Shown here one piece after another: positions 1-12,771 of a stretch of DNA of 64,000 nt. Below the pieces are notes generated by a model. The model was not told where the DNA came from, searched no databases, and saw nothing but the letters and a program-made list of their open reading frames with translations. The translations under genes were made by a program, and so were the position numbers. This DNA is from Alnus glutinosa (lineage: Eukaryota; Streptophyta; Magnoliopsida; Fagales; Betulaceae), in the NCBI RefSeq assembly GCF_958979055.1, contig NC_084894.1, positions 625,001-689,000 of the forward strand, written 5' to 3'. How positions within the stretch are numbered: position 1 is the first letter of the stretch; the number at the start of each line of letters is the position of its first letter.

Positions 1-279
1 ATTGGCGTGCACAAACCACCTCATGTGGTCAAAAAGACAATGTAATTTGGCTACCCTAACAGCCACTCCTTACAAGTCATTCTTATTTTTTTTCTTTGTG
101 GTCAAGAAATTCTAAGGATTATTAGAGTTGAATCGGAACAGTATCGAGATACGTAAACTAATTGATTATGGATAATTCCCCTAGCTAAGAAGAAAAATCA
201 AATTAAGCAGTAATGATTTTACTGATTCTTTGTGTTTTAGTGTGTTTTCACACGAAAAGATTAATGTGCCAACCGGCCC

Positions 280-281
<2 letters not shown>

Positions 282-315
<34 letters not shown>
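282..315. repeat. poly-C tract, 34 nt
   Basis: Uninterrupted run of 34 C. Comparable pure G/C runs recur at 616-641, 9044-9068, 31860-31885 and 37383-37415. Confidence 0.95.
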
Positions 316-615
316 TTTGGTTGAAATTAATGCCATGAAATTATTTATTTAAAATGATGATTTGCTTGTTTTTCAACAAAGCAGCCTCCCTCTCGGCTCT
401 TGAGACGGGTTTGGTGAAGACTAATTAATTAACGGCGTCGTATAAGGGATTAAAAAAAAAAAAAAAAAATTTAAAGAAACCGTCACCCGACACGGCTGGA
501 GAGCACGCTAGAGTCACATTAAATAACCATGACAGCTGGTGGTGTGCGTCTCTGTGTGCGTGTAAATCTCTTGGAAATACCCCCGGAAAAACGCGCTTTA
601 GGTTTGTCAGGACTC

Positions 616-641
616 GGGGGGGGGGGGGGGGGGGGGGGGGG
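616..641. repeat. poly-G tract, 26 nt
   Basis: Uninterrupted run of 26 G on the plus strand. It makes spurious open frames that encode poly-Gly or poly-Pro on the two strands. Confidence 0.95.
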
Positions 642-856
642 CACCGACGAAGTGTATTCGTTGGTGAACGATTCACGAAAAGCGTGGGAAAAAGTCAGCT
701 GCATGCAATTCTGCCTTTAAGTTTTTTAATTGAACTGTATAAAGTCAAGCGTTGACGCTTGCTGGATTTGCCTTGTCATCACACCCCATCCCACACTCTG
801 TTTACTCGTCAACTCTTATCTTAATTTGTTTTTATATGTACAGTACATATATACTA

Positions 857-910
857 CTTTTCTTTTTTCTTTTTCTTTTTCTTTTTCTTTTTCTTTTTCT
901 TTTTTTTTTT
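857..910. repeat. CTTTTT hexanucleotide microsatellite
   Basis: Tandem copies of a CTTTTT-like hexamer running into a T tract; a simple sequence repeat. Confidence 0.9.
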
Positions 911-2340
911 GTAAGAACTTATATGTAGAATGTGGTTGCTTAATCCTTATGGTTGTTGGGAAGATGGGGTAATTTGTGTTTGACAAAAATTTTTTATAAA
1001 TTAGTTTGTAAGAAATTTTCTACAGCTCACATATCAAAAGAACATGTGTCCTTTAAACATGTGAGAAGCATAATTTTTTTTATTAATGCTATTAAAAAAA
1101 CATATAAGAAGCATATGCTATTTAAATAACATGTGTTTCTCATATGCCAATAAATACATGTCAATCTTATACGTGGGTTATAGGAAATTTATGTCCATTT
1201 GTGTTTCCTTCGCTTTTCGTCTGTTATTTATTTATTTTTATTTTTTTGTATAAATAAAAATCTTAATAAACAATGCAAATATTAAAACACTCTTCAAAAT
1301 ATAAAAAATATCATTTTTTGTCATATCATAACACTTCTCCAAAAAAATAAAAATAAAATGCATTAACAAAGAGGGCTATTTTTTTAATTAAAAAAAAAAT
1401 AGTTTTCTTCTTCTTGTCACATCAAAACATATTTTGCAAACAATAATTAAGGAATTATAAACTAAAATTACTAGGGTTGAACAATAATACCAAAGGAATG
1501 GACCCAAAATAGCCAAGAAAAAAAAGACTGTAGTACTGTTTTTTTATTTTTTTATTTTAAAAATATATTTTGAAATAACATAAAAGTACAAACAATTTTA
1601 AGTATATTAATTGTGAGTATATGTCTTTTTTGGATGTGCGATTTTTATTTTTATTTATTTTTACTGTTTTTAAAATTGTGAATATAAAAATTAAAAAAAA
1701 AAATTGTCAATATTTTTATTTTTGGAAAAAAACCTGAAGTGCCATGAGTTTTCTACTGCATTGATGATTGAACCACATATATTGGGAAGGTAGGTGGCCT
1801 GAGGGCAGCAGATAGATAGGCAGACGGCACGTGGCCCCACAAGAGGACTTTTTGAACCCAGGATGGCCCACAGAAGCATCACCATCACACCGTCCATTCT
1901 GCTCCCCTCAGTGTGGACGGCCGCCACGCAATGAGACCCGAAACAAGTGAGAGTCAACAGGGGTACTCGATCGTTGATATGTTGGGTGTACGTTATCTAG
2001 AATAGTCGGTGTGAGTGGCTCCTTGACCAGTCGATCCACATGGACTACATCGCCTCTTTGAGTAGTGCTCTGAGTTTTCCTGGTGAAGTTCTTGGATTCA
2101 TTTTATAAACTCTAATTCTGAATCCTTATAGAAATTAGAAAGTAGCATTTGTGTTGATAGGTCAAATCCAGAGAAATCAATGAGGACTAGAAATCTAGAA
2201 GAATGGAAAATTATTTTTTTCCTAGGTGGGTAGGAAAGTTATGATTATCCTGCTGCTTTTTATGTCCGTTTCATATTGATTGATTCAACGTGTTTTAAGT
2301 GATTTTTCGTGTTAGTTACGGGAAAAAAAAAAAAATCTAC

Positions 2341-2619
2341 GAAGAGTTTTGGTATTGATGAAAAAAAAAATCGCATTAATCGCATTTAAGCGTTTGAAAA
2401 AATTACAGTTTGAAATTTAAAATTACAGGTTAGCCTCTAAAATTTTGATTTTTTTTTTTTCTTAAAAAAAACACTACATTATCTGCTATTTGAAAAAACA
2501 GTTTTCTGTGTTTTCAAATCTCAACATTTTTAAAAATGCAATTCCTAAACGATTAATTTTCTGCGATTTAATTTAAAATCGCACTTTTTATCTATGAAAT
2601 CGCAACCCCAACTGAACCT
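2341..2619. mobile_element. Degraded TTA-flanked MITE, relative of 11968-12283
   Basis: The right part repeats the vocabulary of the better-preserved element at 11968-12283: many AAATCGCA/TGCGATTT words, and a right end reading GAAATCGCAACCCCAACTGA just before a TTTA. The left end has decayed into an A-rich stretch, so its boundary is approximate. Probably an old Tourist-like (PIF/Harbinger-type) non-autonomous element. Confidence 0.5.
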
Positions 2620-2642
2620 TTAGATTAGAATAAGTCTACTTT

Positions 2643-2760
2643 TCACACTCATTTTATATTGGTTGATGTGACGTGTTTTAAGTGACTTTTTATGTCAAAT
2701 ATTGAAAAAAGTACTAACTACTTAAAACACGTTGTATCAGCTAACGTGAAATGGGTGTAA
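2643..2760. repeat. Short inverted-repeat element
   Basis: The left arm reads CACTCATTTTATATTGGTTG followed by a GTGTTTTAAGTGA word. The right arm is its imperfect reverse complement and ends GAAATGGGTGTAAAA. The two arms could fold into a hairpin of about 45 bp. A single arm-like copy also lies at about 2262-2320, so this looks like a small MITE family. No target duplication was resolved. Confidence 0.5.
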
Positions 2761-5700
2761 AAAATAACATTACTATTTTTTCACCTATTTATTAAAAATA
2801 AAATAAAAAAATACACGAGTGCAACAAAATGGAAAGATAAATGTTACTCTTCACTCCCACTTCACCTATAATTCCATTATTTTATTTTATTTTTATTTAG
2901 ATTCAAATGGATATAATAAATTGCGTTATAGGAATAATTTTCTCCCTTTTATTAATTGAATTTACACCTTATTCCAAGAAGATAAATGCTAGATTTCTTA
3001 AAATTTTCTTCCAATTTTCGTTCTCAAACGATGTGTCGCAATCTCATGCAATCTATCATTTTAAAAAATATATCACATTAATTGTGACATATCATTTGAA
3101 AACTAAATTTTGATAAAAAAAAATTAAAAAAATTAAAAAATAAAGATGTGAAGCATTTCCCTTCCAAGAAAGCTTATGTTTAGATTCAAAGTGATTTGGC
3201 AATGTGAGCTAAGGTTTTTTTTAACAAATTTATTAAGGGAAAATGCTTTAGGTACTGATTCACATTATAACTAAGTATCATGTGAACTGTCTCGTAATAA
3301 TTCACATTTTAATTTTATTAATTATCACCTAAAATAGGGTATTTAATTTAATTAATGTGCTGTGAAAAATCAAGATGTATTGGTAGTATGGAGCATGGTG
3401 CCTAGTGCCTAGTGCCTACCCCCAACCACAATATCTTTTTTCCCCTTCCTCTAGAGTCTAGAGTGGTCGTCAAGCAATTCCACCAAGTCTTCTTGCGCCA
3501 TGGCAGCTTGTCAAGCAAGCATTCGATCGAGTCAGTCAAATCAGACGACAAAAAGTAGGAAAAATGGGCAAGAACTTAGACTAATAATTAATCATAGGAA
3601 TTAGGAAAAGGTCAGTCATGTTTTTTGTTTCTCCTTTGTTGCCTTTTTTTGACGCCAAAGTATGTTATTGAATTGACGGACCAACCATTCAAAATGACAT
3701 TTTCAACTGCATAATGTGTCCACAACGTAAATTTGGATAATTACTTTAGTTTAAACTGTTACAACTTTTTAACTCCAGATAAGACGTGCACGTGACTTTG
3801 AAAAGTAAATGCTTTTAAAAAGTAAACAGTTAAAATAAAAATAAAGAAAGTAAATTTTTTAAACTAAAATTAAAAAGAAAATTTAATGAGCCGAACATGA
3901 ATACTTTACCATTTTTAAGGTTTTTTATTAGCGACGCTAATGACACAATGAAAATGAATTTGCCATCATGGATTACTGGTGTGTTTTTCGCATGGCACGA
4001 TTAATTATCTTGATTTATACATGGCTTATAGATGAAGTTTTCTTTCGAATTGATTTATGAAACCGACGACTTATGTTTTTAGAGCATATGATTTTGAATT
4101 GCATTTTTCATAGAATTAAGATAGCATATAATTCTTAAAATTATTTAAAATATACATGTGAGAATTACATGATGTGCCAATTTAATAAATTGGATTTTAA
4201 AAATTTTCCTTCAACCTAATTTTAAAAAAAATATTTTATCCATAGTCACAAGTGAAAGTATTAATTTCCTGATGTACCTACTTCATACTTTATAAAAATG
4301 TCAAAAGTAGGTCATGCTTTCTTTTTCATGAAAACCAATCAGTTTGTCGGCCTTTAAATTCATATGAATGCTAATTTTCGTGCTTACATTATTTCATAAG
4401 TGGCCGGCCACCCTTTGGGCTAGTGCGACCAACCCCGTTGTCATCGGGAGTGGACAAGACCACCCACAGTGTTCTGTTAGGGTTGTCGGCCACTCATAGA
4501 ATATTCATAATTATTATTTTTAAAATAAATTTTTGATATTTTAATAATTTTGGTTCAATTCTAATACAACATATATATTATCACCAAATAATATAATATA
4601 AATGATCATTCTATTCTAACTTTTTATTTTTTAAAATACCCAGTTATTTTCCTAATGGAATATCCATTTTGGTACCCATATTCGATCTACAAAATACATT
4701 CCCTTAAATTTACCTTACAATTTCCTCTCAAACCCTGCAAAAGGCTGTTGACTTTCCCAATTATAGTATTTAATTTGATATTTATACAAAGTATTCAATA
4801 AAGAACTCACCAAGTTGACATTGATTATAACTTCAAATTTACTTGTACTACTTAATGCAAATAGTCATTGTAATGTTTAGTTTAATTAATTGATGGAGAA
4901 AGCAAAGAGAAAATACATAGTAATTTTGCTCTTAAACTACTCAATTAAGTTTAAGAGTGTAATGTTTTAGATAGAAGTATGGTAAATGGGCACATCCTAG
5001 ACATTGGCACGTAATGGATATATTGTCACGTCATATATATTATAATGTTACAGAGTGTATATATTATCACGTTATTTAAAAATTTTAAATGATTTGACAT
5101 AATATATACCATTAGATGCAATAAAATAAAATTTTAACCAGAAAATAGTTTCATTTCCATTTCACAAGCCCAAGACATAATCAAGTATTAAGAATTTACC
5201 TTTGTATTAAGAATTCAAGAAAAGCATCAAGTAGTTATGCAAAATGCAGACCTGCTTTAAAAATACAATACCAAATTAAGGGGCATGCATGATGTGAGAA
5301 CAGCAACAGCTAAACAAAACATAAACATGTTTAGTAGTTGAGCTAATTATAAATATGGATAATGTTTGCTAATAATTATAAATATATGTTCATAGACCGT
5401 TGTAATGGTTTTAACACAAGCCCAAGACATAATCAAATAAATAATTCAGCAAAAAAATAAAGAAGAAAAAGGCAACAACAAACTTGCAAGTCCATTGTTT
5501 TCATGTTGAGTAATTATATACACTACATTTTTATTCTATTTTGCTGGCATGACATGCCAATCAGCCTTTAATTATTATTATTTTTTTAATTATTTAAATA
5601 ATGACTGGTTGGCAATACTACATCAACAAAATAAAATAAAAGCGTGGTTTCTAGTATTTATCTTTCAAGATCTATGGACTCATTGACCATTATTTTTAGA

Positions 5701-6187
5701 ATAATGCTATAAACTATAATTTTATCTCACTACTATCTCACCTTGCTAATGTGGCAATGTCAATCAGTCCTTAGATTTATTTATTTTTTTAACAAGGGCT
5801 GACTGAAACTGTCACATCAGCAGAAAAAGGATAATCATATGACAAAAGTATGAATTCTAGCTAACTCTTATATTTAATAAGAAATTTGGTAAGAAATTTG
5901 ACAAGAAATCAAATTGGCTGTTGAGGGGTGTGCATGATAAGCTGTGTTTTCAAGCCCATACCTAATGAACAAGCTGGCAGGCACAATTCATGAAGCCACC
6001 AACCATCCCCCAGTGAATAGCATTAGGCATTTGAATGATTACTATATGTGCATGGATTGTCACAAGCTCAAGGATGCAATCAAGACTTGACTGCTTCCAA
6101 TTAAACAATTCTTCACTCTCTAGCCTCTAAGCCCATGTGATCATTTTCACCTAAGAAAGAAAATTGCTCTCATATAATGTCTTGGAT

Positions 6188-6289
6188 GTACAGGGATCCT
6201 GATTGGGTGCAATGACTACCCAAACTCCTGTTCCATTGGGTAGCCTCTCACATGGCTGCCCCAACAGGTCATTGCACCTATCCCTGTAC
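6188..6289. repeat. Two-stage foldback (hairpin) in intergenic DNA
   Basis: GTACAGGGAT at 6188-6197 pairs perfectly with ATCCCTGTAC at 6280-6289. GTGCAATGAC at 6207-6216 pairs perfectly with GTCATTGCAC at 6268-6277. Inside that, CTACCCAA at 6216-6223 can pair with TTGGGTAG at 6236-6243. A 9-versus-2 nt asymmetric bulge separates the two outer helices, which is unlike a typical plant miRNA precursor. It may be a structured RNA, a young foldback or a MITE remnant. I do not recognise a known miRNA in either arm. Confidence 0.45.
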
Positions 6290-8060
6290 TTTGTACAGCT
6301 AGGGTTGTCCAAATTCCTAAACTAATGACCATTACTGCAGAGTGCTACTGCAGAGTACAGAGGAATCCAAGGATTAGGAAACATACACTGTTACAGCATG
6401 TAATGGTACAAAGGCAGCATATGGTACTACGGAAAATCAGATCTGGCAATTAATTCTAAAGCTGTTCCATCAAAGGAGCGTGGAGCACATGGAGCACATT
6501 GAAGACATGTTCCAGGATTTTCCAGCATGATAGTCAGAAGATTAGCTGGTGTGCCCTGTTATGCAATATAATATATCCATAGTACAAACTATGTCTCTCC
6601 TCACCCAATTGAGTCTAGGGCTGCATAACCTGTCCAAACTGACTGATTCTGAAATTGCTGTCAGGCCCAAAACCAACATCCAGATACAAACAGTGAAGAT
6701 GACGCCCAACAGGAGAAAAAAGAAAAGAAAAAGTGAATACGAATAATACCCATATTATATATTTTTTTTTAATCTACAAAGAAACAGCAAAAAGATTATA
6801 GTAAGGTCTGCTAATTTGATGAGAATGAAGGTAGATGGAGAAGTTGCATACAATACTCACCTATAGTTTGTCCTAATTGCAAGATTAAAGCCTGCATGAG
6901 ACACACCAAAGTGAATGAAAAGCTGAGGCAAGTGTCTCCTTCCCTGCCTAAAAACTGGAAAATCCTCTTCTGATTTCAAATGTCAATAACTTTATTCCTC
7001 TCTCTATCACAGGTAGACCATGGCAAATCTCTAGAATAGAATCTGTTTAGACATTTCAAAGTCTCCAAGTATTCTACGAGTAATAATATACATCACACTT
7101 TTATCACATTTTCTTGATTTGACATTTTTTTTAATATTGACTGATCTAATGATTGATTGGTAGTGCCACGTTAACAAAGTAAGATAAAATTCTCTCTCTC
7201 ATATCTTCGCTATCCAGAATCTGCACCTTCCTAGGACTTGCAAATTGCTCACATCACTAGGTATCTTCTCCAGTTCCTTGGCACTCTCTTCCTCGTCTGC
7301 TTCAAAAATCTTGCATAAGCAAATGAAATCTATAGTGTACACCTCTTCTAGCATTCTACTAGAAGCATTCCCATCCTCCTACTCCACTCTGTAACTTGGA
7401 TCTTCCCCTCCACCCTTTTTATTTCTTTTGCCTTTCCGTCTTGTATTTTTTAACTTGCCCAGGAAAAAATAAAAAAGGTTCTTCATAGGTTGATATGATA
7501 ATAGGAGGAGCAACTTTATATTCCCCACAAGAAGGCAAAGTCCGAAATATTCCACGCACACTTGTAGCCTGCAGGATTGCAAATTCTGTCGCCCTGCCAG
7601 ATTTTTATCTGGCCCAAACCCTTATTTCTTCTTGAACTAAGGAGATTCTGATCGCATAAATCAAGGGAACACATAAAAGAGTGTGAAGACCTAGGCAATG
7701 CTCTTAATTTGCCAACATACTTTAATCCAACACCATTTCTGATATCCATAATTTCCATCAAAAACAAAAGGAAACTTGGAATACAAACGGCAACTCGCCT
7801 GCCTAGCATAAATCTATGCCTCGGTAATTTCAACAATTAAACAAATTAATTCACCCTTGTGGTTTCTCAAGAAAAATATGCTTGCTCAAGACATCACTTT
7901 ACCACCTTTTGTGGAAATTCTTCACAATGCACACCATATAGCTAATAATAACCTAACAGAACCAAATTAATTAGTGTGTTGAATTACAAATCAAGACAAG
8001 ATACAAAAACCAAAATATTCAAATTACTATTCGTATAAACATACTTTAAATTCTATCAAG

Positions 8061-10594
8061 TCAAATCGAGTCATCAGATTCATCAGAGTCGCTTCTGTCA
8101 GGCTCCCCAGCATTTGTTCCAGCCTCTGGGGCATCCGCCTTTACAACAGGCGCAGGCACAGGTTTTTTACTAGCATTTCGGACACTTCCATCTACATCTT
8201 CCTCTTGCTCAGCAGCTTCAGCATGTGAACAACTCAATCAAGGAATAATCAATGTACAAAACCATGACATGTTAGCCTTCATCACCAGACATTGGAAACT
8301 ATGACTAATTCCATCATTTACAAACAAGCAATACATCAAATCATACCCTCATATTTTTTAGTGAAACAATATACCAAGTGCGTTAACCTAACATGCTCAG
8401 CTTAGTGACAAGTTGAATTAGAGGTGAAAACAAGATAAAAAGCATATAAACCAAATAAACGAACTATAACAATCTTTTTCACCCATCATATTTTTTTGGA
8501 TTTAAATCAAACTGTGCAACCATTAACTCATATGCCACCCCAATACCAATCAGCCACTGGAATCTTAAACTTACATTCAAAGCTTAGACTATTTCCCCAT
8601 GAGTGTAATCTCACAACAACACCAATCAAGTAAGAGTACATAACAAATAAGGATATCAACATTCTCCGCTGTTGCACCAGCATGGATCTTCACCAAATCT
8701 TTCAGGACACGCTGTACAAGCTCAGGCTGCAAAATGTAATGAAGTTGCAGTCAGTACAAACATCAGATTGAAAAGGAAAGTGAAGAGTAAACTAGAAAGT
8801 AACATCCTAAGCAATCTCCAACTTGACATAAGTTTCCGATGTTGATGACGTGGTCACTTCACGTTGGAAGACAGAGATTGCACACAAAAGTGTTACTTCT
8901 CTTACTATTAATCCTTTCCTTCATAGTAAATATTTTTTTCCAGTTACAAGATATTAAATAAAGAGGAAGCCATATTATTGTAGAGAGAAACATTCTTATC
9001 ACAGGGTAATAGTATATTAGTCTCTCTCTCTCTCTCCCATCCTCCCCCCCCCCCCCCCCCCCCCCCCCATCCCTCCTTCAAAAAATATTTGTCATGTTAC
9101 TTAAGAAAGCTTTGAAATGACTGATTTATACATTTAGATCTGGCTCCCTGCGAAATCTCCGCTTTCGAGCATCCCTCATAGGAGGGGTGAGACCATGTCT
9201 ATACTCCACCACATCTGGAGCAGCATCACCTGCTTCTCTAACCATAATCATCTGTTACAACCAGCAGTTCATATGGTTGCATTAGAATGAAGAAATCACG
9301 TCTTTAATTATGTCGATAATGATAATGCCAAAGAGCACTTTACCTGACCAACGTTTGCACTCTTGATCAGTACACTGTCATCATATGTTTTATATGATTC
9401 CACAACACAAGGAAGATCCAAGAGTGATGCGGGGAAATGATCATTGCCAATGACAAATGTGCCACTCTTTCCATCCTCTGCAATGTAAGATGCTTTAAGG
9501 TCACAACTCACAAGTAGACCAAGAAGGCAGGTCACCCAATAATAATTATTGGCTATGAAATGTTTTTTTTTTTTTTTTATCCCTTATCATTTGCTCCTAC
9601 ACTAGGCAAAACAACTACTTTAACAACTATTTATTTACCTACTCAATAACATAAAAGATGTTGCCTTTGAATTTAAAACCTACTCTAAAGAGTGATTGGA
9701 AGAGCACAAATAAAGAAGTGGAGAAGGGAGGTTTTGAAGTGGTGAAAAGTGAAGGGCAATAACAAAGATGCATGTTGCAATTTGAGTAAAATATAAAATT
9801 TCATAAAACCCAGCTGCTTAACTCAGCATACAAAGTTGAGTTAGGCAACAACTTCCCTTAAAAATATAAATCTGTAGCAGTAACCTAACATATGGTACTG
9901 CAAAAAGGCAGAAATAAACTCCTAAATTTATGAAACAAAGCTAACGACAATATCATGGACGAGGATTCCTTGGAGGGGGGGGGGGGGACAAGTTCTAATC
10001 ATGAAGTAGTTTCCGCGAAAAACCGGCTTATATACTGAGCAACTAATGACTACCTTCAGGGACATAAATGAGATTAATCCTGAATTAGTTTTTTCTTTAA
10101 AAAAAAAACCTCAACATCATATTGTTAGCACATAGCAAGAAGATAGGCAGCACTTTACAGAAAGAGAAAGTTAATTAAATATCACTTGGTCATAACCTTT
10201 AGGGACAAAACAGAACAATATAAATGCATAGCACTCCTAAATCAATGATATATTTCAAGATTCAGACCATTAGAAAAGCAAAGAACTTGTAACGATTTGA
10301 CACACCAGTCATGCCATCTTTAAACGTAACGAGATGCCATAAGAAAACCAAATTGGGATAATGCCTTCTTCTTCTTCTTTTTTCTTTCTTTTAGGTTACT
10401 CACATTTTGTTTTCCAAGCACATCAGAAACTCATTATGTAGTGTCTTTGATGAAGAAAGAGCGCATTTCTCACCAGAAAAGGACAAATCCAATGACTTGT
10501 CGTCAGAAGATGAAGCATTTTCACTTTCACTCAAAAGGCGGTCTAATCGCTCTGCAACAGAAGGTGGAACTCTGAGTATGAACTGCTCCTCCAT
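8061..10594 (-). CDS. TAF7: Transcription initiation factor TFIID subunit 7 (TAF7)
   Basis: TAF7 is a subunit of the general transcription factor TFIID, acting in the nucleus at RNA polymerase II promoters. Five coding exons read on the minus strand: 10594-10474, 9477-9344, 9251-9132, 8726-8661 and 8207-8061. They join to 195 codons plus stop with consistent phase and GT-AG borders. The N-terminus (MEEQFILRVPPSVAERLDRL) and the blocks FVIGNDHFPASLLDLP and EYRHGLTPPMRDARKRRFRR are the conserved TAFII55 N-terminal domain. The C-terminal tail is acidic and serine-rich. Length is close to that of Arabidopsis TAF7 (about 200 aa). The exon 4/5 junction is the least certain, because alternative AG acceptors lie near 8207-8220. 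A noncoding 5' exon lies at about 11112-11250. Confidence 0.88.
9044..9068. repeat. poly-C tract in a TAF7 intron
   Basis: Run of 25 C preceded by a TC-dinucleotide stretch, inside the intron between exons 3 and 4 of the TAF7 gene. Confidence 0.9.
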
Positions 10595-11111
10595 TACTAA
10601 AAAAAAAAATTGGCCTAAATTAATAAAAATCACAAATTTCCACAAAGCTCTAAAGCATCATTCACCTTATAAAAACATCACCTTTAGATTACAAATTGCA
10701 TTTCTACAGGCAATAATTGCAACCCAGATAACAAATTACTAATAATTAACAAACATTTTACATTTATTGATCAGAATCTCTTTCTGCAATTTTGCATTGT
10801 CGTCCTATAGGCCAAGGAAGTCAAAAGGAAAATGAGAATTAATTTATTCTTTTTTCGCATCAAATCAATCCATTTTCCATGAAAAAAAAAAATCCCCAAA
10901 TTAAGTGAAACCCATAAAGTCGAAAAACTTAACCTGCAATCCAGAAAAGTCCCTTAGCCAAGCCCCAAAAACCCCAAATGAAACCGTTTTTTTTTTAAAA
11001 AAAAAAAAAAGAAATTAAAAAAAAAAAAGATATCCCAAATAAACAGTAAAAATCCCAATTCAAGAAGAAAACAAAAATCACAAAGAATTCGACATAAAAT
11101 AACCCAAGTAC

Positions 11112-11250
11112 CTTCCTGGCCTGCCTTGAGCTTCCAAAAGGTCTTCGAGAGAAGATAGAGGTGCGAAAGAAATAGCCAGGGGAGCTATTCACTCGGGGAC
11201 AGAATTGGTAACTACCTTCTAAGAACAGGGGCACGCTGGGAAACACATGT
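11112..11250 (-). other. TAF7 5' untranslated exon (approximate)
   Basis: Upstream of the TAF7 start codon on the minus strand, an acceptor lies directly before the ATG (T-rich tract then AG at about 10597-10598). A good donor (AAG followed by GTACTTGG) lies at about 11111. This predicts a noncoding first exon and a 5' UTR intron of about 510 bp. The exon sequence is less A/T-rich than its surroundings. The transcription start was not determined. Confidence 0.5.
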
Positions 11251-11967
11251 TCGGGGTTTGTGCCAACCCTTTTCTTATTCCTTTCTTTTCTTTTCTTTTT
11301 CGGTTAAAATAATAATAATAATAACAACCAAACTAAAATACAAAACACTTCAAAATATTTTTATGTTATATTAAAACACATTAAAAATAAATAAAAAATC
11401 TTCTAAAATACATTATCGAGCTTTATTGCTCAAATCCTTCCACTCCTCTCTTTTTGTTTCTTTTTCCTTTTCCTTTTCCTTTTATATTTTCTTAAACTTG
11501 CCGACAATATTAAAAAAAAAAAAAGGCATTAAAAAGGTTTGTTTGACAACATTTTCAAAAATTATTTTTTCGCTTCTCAAATATTAATTATCCAAATAAT
11601 TTTTTTGATTTAGCTCATGCTACTATCACGCTTTTCAAAACAAATCACAAAACCTTTTCGAAAAACATGACTTTTTCTTTTCTTTTCAAATCAATACTCA
11701 AAAACACTACTCATTCTCAAAATACGTATTGAGAAAGGAAGAATGCCCATGACTTATCTCTAACGGACTTCGTATATAACACTTTCTTTTTCAAATGTAA
11801 TCGCACCAAATTAATTATCTAAATTTTCAACATTTCACAATCTTTATCAGGTTGACCTACCTCTTTACAAGTCCCACCATGATTGTTCTTTATTATTATT
11901 ATTATTGTTATTGTATTGGCATTCTTTTATAAGTAATAAACATTAAACAAATTAAAAAGACACCTTA

Positions 11968-12283
11968 GGGTGCGTTTGGGATTGCGATTTCGTAGAGAAA
12001 AAGTGCGATTTTAAACCAAATCGCAGAAAATGAACCTTTTGGAAACTGCGTTTTTAAAAAATTGCGATTTGAAAACGCAGAAAAGTGCTTATTCAAATCG
12101 CAAACAATGTGGTGCTTTTTTGAAAACGCATTATTTTAAAAGACTAAACTGCGATTTTAAAGGCCAAATTGCGATTTTGCCAAACGCTTAACTGCGTTTT
12201 TAAAAATCACTTTTTTAAATCGCACATTTTAAAATCGCTATTTTTAAATCGCACTTTTTGAAATCGCAAACCCAAACGGACCC
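11968..12283. mobile_element. Tourist-like MITE, 316 bp, TTA target duplication
   Basis: The left end GGGTGCGTTTGGGATTGCGA and the reverse complement of the right end GGGTCCGTTTGGGTTTGCGA match at 18 of 20 positions. The element is flanked by TTA on both sides (11965-11967 and 12284-12286), the hallmark of PIF/Harbinger-type insertion. The interior repeats AAATCGCA words in both orientations and has no coding capacity, so it is non-autonomous. Confidence 0.8.
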
Positions 12284-12771
12284 TTAGTTAGTTTATAAGA
12301 GGATTGTTGTATGTCTTATTTATTTATTTTTCTTTTTTAAGAAAAATCTTAGATTTATTTTGAAGGGTTCAAAAATTTTCACTGGAATTGCAAAAATACC
12401 CAGGGATAGAATTGCAGAAAAAAGCCAGTCCATTGAGGGCTCGATATGGCCGGACTCCACTCCCGATAACAGGCAAGAAAATATTGAAATCGCCCTTTAC
12501 TAGAAGTGGATACAAGAGCAAGATACAACGGAAATCCACTCATATAAAGTGTTGATCAACCCTCGGCCTCACTAATATGGTTGGACTTATATTGTTGTTT
12601 CATTTCGAGATTATTTTTATACATTGTAGTATATCTATGATATTTTTAAATAATAACATTTAACTTATACAGGGAAAAAAAAAATTAAACATTGATATGA
12701 TAAAATTGTTAAAAATAATAATTTTGATGTGAGAAAAGAACAATAATGCTTGCACACAATGTATAAGCACG

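Larger units (their letters stand above)
1..8060. other. AT-rich intergenic region, no gene recognised
   Basis: About 8 kb upstream of the TAF7 3' end with no open frame I can assign to a protein family. It holds homopolymer and simple repeats (C tract at 282-315, G tract at 616-641, CTTTTT repeats at 857-910), small inverted-repeat elements (listed separately) and long A/T runs. A minus-strand open frame at 7516-7836 (106 codons) and its neighbourhood at 6900-7840 have less extreme base composition than the surroundings. They could be a decayed gene or a non-coding transcript, but I recognise no domain. Confidence 0.6.

Noticed and set aside
425-720. Frames encoding poly-Pro or poly-Gly
   Set aside because: Created by the 26-G homopolymer; the same applies at 37253-37571.
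7379-7836. Minus-strand frames of 67 and 106 codons
   Set aside because: I considered a decayed NB-LRR or other gene, but no motif is secure.
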